Source: UBA12158 sp035562735
GTDB taxonomy: Bacteria > Patescibacteriota > Microgenomatia > UBA12405
Length of the DNA stretch: 41,094 bases
Assembly (NCBI GenBank): GCA_035562735.1
Contig: DATMWB010000023.1
Span: 1-41,094 of the forward strand
Reading direction: 5' to 3'
The notes beneath the pieces are model-generated. The model was given only the letters and a program-made list of their open reading frames with translations. It was not told the DNA's origin and searched no databases. Shown here piece after piece: positions 31,653 to 37,676 of this stretch (position 1 is its first letter; each line of letters starts with the position of its first letter). Both the position numbers and the translations under genes were made by a program.

Positions 31653-31976
31653 TTAAAGGGTAGGCCAGGTAATTGTTAAATTTTCTAGGTCGTTGAGACC
31701 AAGAATTGAGCCAACAAATTTTAGAATGGCGAAGATACTAAAGATAACAACTAAACCAATTAAGGCATAAGTAAGCTGATGACGAGCAACCTCGAGTTTT
31801 TTTGGGTCACCTTCGGTGCTAATCAAGTGGTAGCCAGCCATAATGGCATGCCACATAAAATAGATGATACCGACAATAAAAAATATGGAAAAGACGGCTT
31901 GAAGAACGTTGTTGGTATAAGTGGTAGGATCGGCTACCTGAGTCTCGGGATCTTTTAGAATTGGATTGGTGATCAT
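31653..31976 (-). CDS. VirB2-like pilin protein
   Basis: 107 residues with no cleavable signal peptide. Two hydrophobic helices (about 25-48 and 68-92) flank STEGDPKKLEVARHQLTYALIGL, the array motif. It ends ILGLNDLENLTITWP. It is separated from the next paralog upstream by 6 bp and from the following one by 54 bp. The absence of a signal peptide, unlike the 127- and 141-residue paralogs, suggests it may remain as a membrane platform subunit rather than a processed pilin; that is inference. Confidence 0.82.
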   Translation of the reverse strand: MITNPILKDPETQVADPTTYTNNVLQAVFSIFFIVGIIYFMWHAIMAGYHLISTEGDPKKLEVARHQLTYALIGLVVIFSIFAILKFVGSILGLNDLENLTITWPTL

Positions 31977-31982
31977 ATTTTT

Positions 31983-32342
31983 TTATAAACCCATATTGGT
32001 AAACATAAGTTCAAGATCAAGTGGGTTGTTGAGACCAAGGAGCTTGGCAAGAAGTGAGCCAAGACCTAGGGCAATAACAGTGATGAAAAGTCCCAAAACA
32101 CCGTTGGTAAGCTTGGAGCGATTTATTTCTAATTTTTTCTCGTCACCTTGAGAAGAAATGAAACCATAACCAGCGATAATTATTTGAACGACAAAGAAGA
32201 TAACTGCGGAGATGGTCAGGACACCTAAAATAGTACTAAAGAATTTTTCAAACATACTAGTTGCCTCGGCACCGTCCTGAGGACTTAGTCCCGGTCCTTC
32301 TAAGGTATAGGTAACAGCAAGTAATTTATTGGTTGGGTCCAT
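31983..32342 (-). CDS. VirB2-like pilin protein
   Basis: 119 residues. The N-terminal 30 residues are polar (MDPTNKLLAVTYTLEGPGLS). Two helices follow around the motif SSQGDEKKLEINRSKLTNGVLGL, a more diverged version (GVLGL instead of ALIGL) of the array signature. Its start overlaps the end of the previous gene by 17 bp, so translation is probably coupled. No signal cleavage site is apparent. Confidence 0.82.
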   Translation of the reverse strand: MDPTNKLLAVTYTLEGPGLSPQDGAEATSMFEKFFSTILGVLTISAVIFFVVQIIIAGYGFISSQGDEKKLEINRSKLTNGVLGLFITVIALGLGSLLAKLLGLNNPLDLELMFTNMGL

Positions 32343-32652
32343 AGATTGTAGGAGTTAAAATATTAAGACCGGTAAGACGACCTATAACACCGGCAATAAT
32401 GAAGGCGGCAGAGATAATTGCTAGGCCAATTAGGGATTGCCAGATTTTGGCCCAAGCGGTTTCAAGCTTTTTTGAATCTCCAGCGGCATTCATATAGTCA
32501 AATCCGGCAAGGATAATTTGGATAATCATATAGATTCCACCAGCGACTGCGGCAAACTTTAGGATATTGCCAAGAAAATCAAAAAGACCTTGACCTTGGG
32601 CACCGGTATAGTTGGTGGGATTTTTAATTTCTGGTCCAAAAACTGAGAGCAT
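32326..32652 (-). CDS. VirB2-like pilin protein
   Basis: 108 residues. Two membrane helices (about 27-50 and 68-92) flank NAAGDSKKLETAWAKIWQSLIGL, another copy of the array motif in which Trp replaces the usual small residues. The N-terminus (IKNPTNYTGAQGQGLFDFLGN) is short and polar. The stop lies inside the following gene, and the next gene upstream ends 5 bp away. It is part of the same tightly packed unit. Confidence 0.82.
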   Translation of the reverse strand: MLSVFGPEIKNPTNYTGAQGQGLFDFLGNILKFAAVAGGIYMIIQIILAGFDYMNAAGDSKKLETAWAKIWQSLIGLAIISAAFIIAGVIGRLTGLNILTPTIYGPNQ

Positions 32653-32657
32653 AGGTT

Positions 32658-32984
32658 TTATAAAATAGATAACCCAGTAATAACTTCAACAATTTGGATT
32701 ATAAAGTAACTAAGAAAAATTACCAAGAAGCCAATAAGAGCATCGGTAATCATAGTTTTGGCGGTAGCAGCCTGTTTTTGGTCACCAGAACCAGCACTGG
32801 CGATCATCATAAATCCACCAGCAATGATGAGAATAATGAGAATAATACCCGCTATAGTTAGGCCATTTTTTACAATTAGGGTAACAAGAGTGGTGGGGTC
32901 AGGATACTTGGTACTGATAGCAGTACCATTGCCAAGAGGAGTGTCACGGCCAATGTCGACTAAAGCTAGTAAATTGTGACTCAT
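32658..32984 (-). CDS. VirB2-like pilin protein, first gene of the array
   Basis: 108 residues. Two helices lie at about 34-58 and 80-103, with the connecting motif ASAGSGDQKQAATAKTMITDALIGF. It heads the - strand pilin unit. A TATAAT on the - strand (33004-32999) lies 14 nt before its ATG, giving a very short leader without a Shine-Dalgarno sequence. The divergent 7TM gene lies 104 bp away on the + strand. Confidence 0.82.
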   Translation of the reverse strand: MSHNLLALVDIGRDTPLGNGTAISTKYPDPTTLVTLIVKNGLTIAGIILIILIIAGGFMMIASAGSGDQKQAATAKTMITDALIGFLVIFLSYFIIQIVEVITGLSIL

Positions 32985-32998
32985 AATTAGATAGGTAG

Positions 32999-33004
32999 AT
33001 TATA
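32999..33004 (-). promoter_or_regulatory. -10 box of the pilin operon
   Basis: TATAAT on the - strand, 14 nt before the ATG at 32984. No clear -35 box. Confidence 0.45.
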
Positions 33005-33025
33005 CAATAAATTAGGTGATAATGG

Positions 33026-33034
33026 TGTTATAAT
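33026..33034 (+). promoter_or_regulatory. Extended -10 promoter of the 7TM gene
   Basis: TGTTATAAT on the + strand. It lies about 54 nt before the ATG at 33089, so this mRNA would have a leader, unlike most genes here. The leader contains TTATTAGTAATTAG repeats. Confidence 0.5.
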
Positions 33035-33088
33035 ACGCCACAAAAGAGTTATTAGTAATTAGTTATTAGTTACGAATTAACCTAAAAT

Positions 33089-33937
33089 ATGAGAAAAACT
33101 GCCCTTCTAATATTTGTCTGTTTATTTCTTTTACTTGGAGTAAAAGAAATAGAGGCCAAGACTCCTAGTCCTACTGTGATACCAACAGTGGTAATTGAAG
33201 CTACTCCGGTTGTAGAAAGAGAAAATATTACGGAAGTATCCAATAAAATAGAAAAAGTTACCCCAGAAGTTAGATGGCAAGGTTGGAACATGGTAAGTTT
33301 TTTTATTTCAAAAGCAGTTTTGATGGGGGTACCTGAGAACACGGTAGTACTATTATTATTATTACCTTTGGTGGCGACAATTGTATCCCTGCTTCATTAT
33401 GTGGTTGGAGTATCGGGTTATGGAATTTTTACCCCGACGATGATGGCGGTGGCTTTGTTGGCTACAGGTGTAGTGGGTGGAGTGGCATTGTTTGTGGTTA
33501 TTTTGGCAATTACTTTGTTGAGTAACTTGATTCTTAGAAAATATAAACTTCATTTTTGGCCAGCTAGATCGATTACCTTATTGTTTGTAAGTTTGGGAAC
33601 TTTTGGATTAATGTCGGGTGCGGCTGTATTGGGAGTATTTGAAGTAAGTAAAATATCTATCTTTCCAATTCTTTTTATGATTTTATTGACTGAAGAGTTT
33701 GTGAGAACTCAGCTAATAAAGAGTAAAAAGGAGGCTGTTAGATTAACCATAGGAACATTGATTTTGGCTGGGGTGGGAGCGTTGACTATGGGGGTTGGGG
33801 ATGTTCAAAATTTAGTATTAAAGTATCCTGAGGCAGTAATTTTGTTGGTAATTGTGGTAAATTTATTGGTTGGGAGTTATGGTGGAATACGTTTAACTGA
33901 AATTAAAAGGTTTAAGAATGCTATTAGAAAAAAGTGA
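33089..33937 (+). CDS. 7TM membrane protein of the inactive-transglutaminase/7TM family
   Basis: The 282-residue protein has a signal-like start (LLIFVCLFLLLGVKEIEA), a short exterior segment of about 55 residues with Pro/Thr-rich sequence, and about seven hydrophobic helices from residue 88 on. Diagnostic segments are VVGVSGYGIFTPTMMAVALL, LILRKYKLHFWPARSITLLF and the terminal YPEAVILLVIVVNLLVGSYGGIRLTE. They resemble the 7TM domain that is normally fused to an inactive transglutaminase-like domain and encoded beside RimK-like ATP-grasp ligases and a retropepsin-like protease. The transglutaminase-like domain is missing here, leaving only the membrane module. The ATP-grasp/protease gene follows directly, with hairpin copy B between them, which supports the assignment. 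Confidence 0.75.
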   Translation: MRKTALLIFVCLFLLLGVKEIEAKTPSPTVIPTVVIEATPVVERENITEVSNKIEKVTPEVRWQGWNMVSFFISKAVLMGVPENTVVLLLLLPLVATIVSLLHYVVGVSGYGIFTPTMMAVALLATGVVGGVALFVVILAITLLSNLILRKYKLHFWPARSITLLFVSLGTFGLMSGAAVLGVFEVSKISIFPILFMILLTEEFVRTQLIKSKKEAVRLTIGTLILAGVGALTMGVGDVQNLVLKYPEAVILLVIVVNLLVGSYGGIRLTEIKRFKNAIRKK

Positions 33938-33940
33938 TGA

Positions 33941-34046
33941 TTAAAAAATATGAAAAATTATTGTTACCATTTTTTTGTTTCCTGTGAATGTGTCACCACG
34001 TTCAACGTCAACAAAAAAAGATAACTGCTAATTTTTCAATTTTTAA
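33941..34046 (+). ncRNA. Large intergenic hairpin element, copy B
   Basis: TTAAAAA (33941) pairs with TTTTTAA (34040-34046). TGAAAAATTA (33951-33960) pairs perfectly with TAATTTTTCA (34029-34038). GTTA pairs with TAAC. TTTTTTTGTT (33970-33979) pairs perfectly with AACAAAAAAA (34010-34019). The apical module 33984-34010 is GTGAATGTGTCACCACGTTC plus AACGTCA, identical to copy A over 27 nt. The element fills the gap between the 7TM gene stop and the ATP-grasp/protease gene. Confidence 0.65.
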
Positions 34047-34061
34047 ATAATTAAATAAATT

Positions 34062-35507
34062 ATGTTTGGAATAAATTTGAGGCAGTATCAACAATTTTTG
34101 ACGAAGAATGAGAGAAATAAGGTGTATTTGCGTAAAAACAGTGCTGAGGGAAGGTCGATTGCTGATAGTAAATATCGGACAAAGAGACTCTTAAGTAAGG
34201 CTGGGGTTAGTGTGCCAACAATGATTGTTAGGCTAAGAAATAGTCAAGAGCTAGCAAATTTTGATTGGGGAAAATTGGAGGCTAACTTTGTGATAAAGCC
34301 AGTGTCGGGTTATGGTGGAGAAGGAATACTGATAGTAAGGAAGAAACTAGAAATGAAAAAGGAGAGTATTGAGACGAGATATTTGATGATGAATGGGAAG
34401 ATAATCAGTTTGGACGAGATGAAATTGCATTGTCAAGAAATTTTGGCGGGTAGATATAGTATGCATGGAAGTGCTGATAGTGTAATTATTGAGGAGAGAG
34501 TCAAAATTCATCCGATGTTTTTGTCTTTAACAAAATCAGGAACTCCCGATATTCGGGTGATTGTTTTTAATCGGGTGCCGGTAATGGCAATGTTTAGAAT
34601 CCCCACTGAGAAAAGCGGTGGTAAGGCAAACTTACAACAGGGGGCGTATGGGCTAGGAATTGATTTGGCAACTGGAATAACTACTTTTGGAATAGAGGGG
34701 AAGGGTGAAGAGATAAAAAAGATTTTTGATTTTAGAAAAAAAAGAAGTATAAAAGTAAACGGAATAAAAATTCCATTTTGGAAAGAGATTTTGGAAACTG
34801 CAGTCAAGTGTCAGGCAGCGATACCTGGTTTGGGATTTATGGGGATTGATGTAGTGTTGGATAAAGACGATGGTCCAAAGGTTTTAGAGGTAAACGCGAG
34901 ACCAGGTTTGTCGATACAACTTTGCAATAAGGCAGGATTAAAAAGAAGAATAGAAAAGATTGATGACATATCGATTCGAAGTGATGAGCATGCAATTTCC
35001 TTGTCAAAATATTTGTTTGGTGAAAAATTTTCTGATAAGGTGGCGGAAAAAGAAAAAGAAAAGAAGATTCAACCACTGGAGATTATAAAGATGAAGATTC
35101 CTAGGGGATTTAAACCAGATTTACAAAAAAGTCCCATCCTGAAATTAAAAAAACATCGAGTAGTTGAAGTAAGGGCGAAGGTGGATACAGGGGCGTTTAG
35201 ATCTTCAATTGATAGAAATTTGGCGGAAAAATTGGGATTACTTTCAACAGAAAAAGTATTATATTTTAGACACTACAAATCTAGTTTGGGAAAGCATAGA
35301 GATAGACCAGTAATTGGGACTACTTTTTGGCTGCAGGGAAAAAAGGTGGTGACAGCGGTGAACGTGGCTGATAGAAGTAAACTTCGAACAAAATTTTTAT
35401 TGGGGAGAAAAGATTTAGAGGGGTTTTTGATTAGTGCGAAGTCTAATCTCCCTACAACTAACGTAAAAGAAATAAAAAAGTTAAAAGTTATAAAAATAAA
35501 AAAATAA
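34062..35507 (+). CDS. ATP-grasp ligase (alpha-L-glutamate ligase-like) fused to retropepsin-like protease
   Basis: The 481-residue protein is a fusion. Residues 1-310 form an ATP-grasp ligase of the alpha-L-glutamate-ligase-like type. A basic start (INLRQYQQFLTKNERNKVYL) is followed by SKYRTKRLLSKAGVSVP, FVIKPVSGYGGEGILIVRKK for nucleotide binding, and the metal motif VLEVNARPG with E276 and N278. Residues 335-470 form a retropepsin-like domain of the RimK-associated ATP-dependent zinc protease family, with catalytic-type DTGA (D375). In other bacteria these two are usually separate neighbouring genes. The ligase would join an amino acid or peptide to an acceptor and the protease could remove it. 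The 7TM gene precedes it and two more ATP-grasp genes follow, each after a large hairpin. Confidence 0.85.
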   Translation: MFGINLRQYQQFLTKNERNKVYLRKNSAEGRSIADSKYRTKRLLSKAGVSVPTMIVRLRNSQELANFDWGKLEANFVIKPVSGYGGEGILIVRKKLEMKKESIETRYLMMNGKIISLDEMKLHCQEILAGRYSMHGSADSVIIEERVKIHPMFLSLTKSGTPDIRVIVFNRVPVMAMFRIPTEKSGGKANLQQGAYGLGIDLATGITTFGIEGKGEEIKKIFDFRKKRSIKVNGIKIPFWKEILETAVKCQAAIPGLGFMGIDVVLDKDDGPKVLEVNARPGLSIQLCNKAGLKRRIEKIDDISIRSDEHAISLSKYLFGEKFSDKVAEKEKEKKIQPLEIIKMKIPRGFKPDLQKSPILKLKKHRVVEVRAKVDTGAFRSSIDRNLAEKLGLLSTEKVLYFRHYKSSLGKHRDRPVIGTTFWLQGKKVVTAVNVADRSKLRTKFLLGRKDLEGFLISAKSNLPTTNVKEIKKLKVIKIKK

Positions 35508-35515
35508 TAAATTAA

Positions 35516-35601
35516 GATTAATTCTTAATATAATTTTTTTTCGCGGTGAGTGTGGGCAGGCCACGCTCAAAGCTCTAAAAAATTATATTTGCGAATTAAT
35601 C
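35516..35601 (+). ncRNA. Large intergenic hairpin element, copy D
   Basis: GATTAATTC (35516-35524) pairs perfectly with GAATTAATC (35593-35601). AATATAATTTTTT (35527-35539) pairs perfectly with AAAAAATTATATT (35577-35589). The tip is GAG-TGTGG-GCAGG-CCACG-CTCAAAG-CTC: TGTGG pairs with CCACG (one G-U) and GAG with the last CTC, leaving an unpaired CTCAAAG like the TCAACG of copies A-C. Compensatory changes relative to A and C support a selected structure. Confidence 0.65.
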
Positions 35602-35617
35602 AATTTATATAAAAAAT

Positions 35618-36622
35618 ATGACTAAAATAGCGTTATTTTTTGGAGGGAAAATTAGTAAACATTTGGTAATGGTGCGTAATGCGGCTAGAAAAATTGGGGA
35701 ACAATTGGATTTGGTGTCGTATAACAATGTTTGCTTTGAAACTGAAACTGGAAAAATTTCCCTAAGAGGTAAAGATGTAAATGATTATGATGTTTTGTTT
35801 TTTCGGACAACCGGAAAACATTGGGAAGAGGTGGACCTTATTATAAATAGTATAACCACGCCAAAAGCTTCGCATTTAGGCGGGCAGGGAGTGGTGGTGA
35901 TTGATCCATTGGTTAGATATGGAAAACCGAGCTATGCATGTAAAGCGTGGCAGATGCTGAAATTAAAAGAAGTAGGAATTGATATTCCAAAAAGTGTCTA
36001 TGGATCGCTTTGGTATCTTTATGAGGTAATGGCTAGAAACAGTGAGCCTAGTGAAAGAGTTTATTCGACAGGTGAAGCTGCTAGACAGGCTCAAAATCAG
36101 GAGAAAATACTTGAAAGTGAGTATAAGTTTTCTTTCCCAATTATTTTAAAAGGAAGTGGCGGAGACAGGGGGACAAGAGTTTTTAAAGCTGATAATTTAA
36201 AACAGATGGAAAAATTGGTGAGAAAATTGAGAACTAGTGAAACACAGGAGGGAAAAAGATACATGATTCAGGAATATATTGAAAATGATGGTGATTATAG
36301 AGTGCTGGTTTTAGGAGATAGAGTACTTGGAGTGATGAAAAGAGCCAGTACTAATAAAAAAGAGTTTAGAAACAATTACAGTGCTGGAGGGACAGTTGAA
36401 ATTGCTGATTTATCGGAAGAAGTAAAAGAATTGGCGGTAAAAGCGGCGAAAGTTTGTGGATTGGCGGTGGCTGGAGTGGATGTAGCGTTTCGTAACTTTG
36501 ATATGAAAAGGCCGGTGATTTGGGAGGTAAATAAGGGACCACAATTTAAAGGCTTTATGAAGGCAACAGGAATTGATGTACCAATGGAGATAGTTAAATA
36601 TTTAGTTTCGCTTAAAAAATAA
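35618..36622 (+). CDS. RimK-like ATP-grasp ligase
   Basis: The 334-residue protein begins with a preATP-grasp domain (IALFFGGKISKHLVMVRNAA; DYDVLFFRTTGKHW). The ATP-grasp core follows: SFPIILKGSGGDRGTRVFKA for nucleotide binding, MIQEYIENDGDYRVLVLGDRVLG for the RimK-type second part, and the metal-binding VIWEVNKGPQ with E303 and N305. RimK-like enzymes add glutamate or other amino acids to a protein C-terminus, peptide or small molecule using ATP. The substrate cannot be read from the sequence. It is paralogous to the following 304-residue gene: compare VMKRASTNKKEFRNNYSAGG with GMKRSAVGEEFRSNFSLGG. An insertion at about 130-160 (ARNSEPSERVYSTGEAARQAQNQ) is absent from that paralog. Confidence 0.85.
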   Translation: MTKIALFFGGKISKHLVMVRNAARKIGEQLDLVSYNNVCFETETGKISLRGKDVNDYDVLFFRTTGKHWEEVDLIINSITTPKASHLGGQGVVVIDPLVRYGKPSYACKAWQMLKLKEVGIDIPKSVYGSLWYLYEVMARNSEPSERVYSTGEAARQAQNQEKILESEYKFSFPIILKGSGGDRGTRVFKADNLKQMEKLVRKLRTSETQEGKRYMIQEYIENDGDYRVLVLGDRVLGVMKRASTNKKEFRNNYSAGGTVEIADLSEEVKELAVKAAKVCGLAVAGVDVAFRNFDMKRPVIWEVNKGPQFKGFMKATGIDVPMEIVKYLVSLKK

Positions 36623-36730
36623 AAATATTTTATAAAAAATTTCTTGATATATTTTTTCGCTCCTGCGAGTCTGTTACCAGGCTCAACGTCGCTAAAAAAA
36701 ACATCTTCGAAATTTTTCGATTATATTTTT
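36621..36730 (+). ncRNA. Large intergenic hairpin element, copy C
   Basis: The outer arms AAAAATAT (36621-36628) and ATATTTTT (36723-36730) pair perfectly. The 40 nt arms pair imperfectly through AAAAA/TTTTT, GAT/ATC and TTTTTT/AAAAAA to GC/GC. The tip (36665-36692) is GCGA-GTCTG-TTAC-CAGGC-TCAACG-TCGC, the same segment lengths as copy A. Both stems change in a compensated way (GTGA/TCAC to GCGA/TCGC; ATGTG/CACGT to GTCTG/CAGGC), and TCAACG and the TYAC loop are kept. Confidence 0.68.
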
Positions 36731-36753
36731 ATATAAATTAATAAATAAAAAAT

Positions 36754-37668
36754 ATGAATAAAAAAATTGTTACTTTTACAATGTCGCTTAGACAAAGCCA
36801 GTTTGAGGTGGATAGACTGGAAACTGAGGCAAAAAAAATGGGTATTGAGGTTAATAGAGCCTTGTATAGAGATTTGAGTTTTGATTTAAATAATGGCGAA
36901 ACTAAGGTGTTTGTAAAAGGAGAGGAATTGACTCCTGAAAATACAATGGGTTTGTGGTTTAGAGTGGCTGGAACAAAATCGGGGAAATATACAGAAGCAA
37001 GAAACTTGGCAATAAGAATTCTTCGAGAGAGAGGAATTTTTTGTGTCAATTCAAAGGGTTATCTTGAGTGGACTAGAATGGGAAAAATATCCCAACATGG
37101 CGTATTTTTAGAAAATAAAATACCGGTAGTGCCAACAAAGATTTTTTATACAAAAGATCAAATTTTAGATTTTAAAAGCGATGATTTTTTTGGGTGGGAA
37201 TATCCAGTGATTACCAAACATGAAAAGGGATATCAAGGAAAATCGGTAAGGAAATTTGAAAACAGAAAAGAAATGGCAAAATTTGTCAAAAAAATTAATG
37301 AAAAAAATTTAGGAATGTTTTTGTGGCAAAAATGTTTGCCCACCAGGTGGGATATTAGGGTGGTAATAGTTGACGGTAAGGCGATTGGGGGAATGAAAAG
37401 AAGTGCGGTGGGAGAAGAATTTAGAAGTAATTTTTCTCTTGGAGGAGAGGTGGAGAAGTGGAATTTGAGTGAAATAGAGAGAGAATTGGCGGAAAAAGTG
37501 GCAAGAGTTTGTGGACTGGATTATGGTGGGGTAGATATTATGAAGGACGAGGCGGGTAATGATTATATTTTGGAAGTAAATCGTCAATGTCAATTTCAAG
37601 GTTTTGAAAAGGCAACGGGTATAAATGTAGCGGAAAGAGTAGTTGAAATGATAAAGAGAAGGGGTTAG
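36754..37668 (+). CDS. RimK-like ATP-grasp ligase, paralog of the upstream gene
   Basis: This 304-residue ATP-grasp enzyme has an N-terminal domain (IVTFTMSLRQSQFEVDRLETEA; NTMGLWFRVAGTKSG), a nucleotide-binding part (YPVITKHEKGYQGKSVRKFE), FLWQKCLPTRWDIRVVIVDGKAIGGMKR, and the metal site YILEVNRQCQF with E274 and N276. All core ATP-grasp residues are present, so it is likely active. It is clearly paralogous to the 334-residue ligase but lacks its 30-residue insertion, and the acceptor is unknown. It is the third ATP-grasp gene in a row. Hairpin copy C fills the space before it. The dockerin gene starts 8 bp after its stop, which may link the ligases to surface proteins. Confidence 0.85.
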   Translation: MNKKIVTFTMSLRQSQFEVDRLETEAKKMGIEVNRALYRDLSFDLNNGETKVFVKGEELTPENTMGLWFRVAGTKSGKYTEARNLAIRILRERGIFCVNSKGYLEWTRMGKISQHGVFLENKIPVVPTKIFYTKDQILDFKSDDFFGWEYPVITKHEKGYQGKSVRKFENRKEMAKFVKKINEKNLGMFLWQKCLPTRWDIRVVIVDGKAIGGMKRSAVGEEFRSNFSLGGEVEKWNLSEIERELAEKVARVCGLDYGGVDIMKDEAGNDYILEVNRQCQFQGFEKATGINVAERVVEMIKRRG

Positions 37669-37676
37669 TATTATTT

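Noticed and set aside
33941..36730. Large hairpins as ordinary intrinsic terminators
   Set aside because: The T-run is on the 5' side and the A-run on the 3' side of each tip, so there is no U-tract after the stem on either strand; the complex conserved tip is also unlike a terminator.
33941..36730. Large hairpins as integron attC sites
   Set aside because: attC sites are conserved at their ends and variable at the tip; here the tip is conserved and the arms vary. No integrase gene is present.
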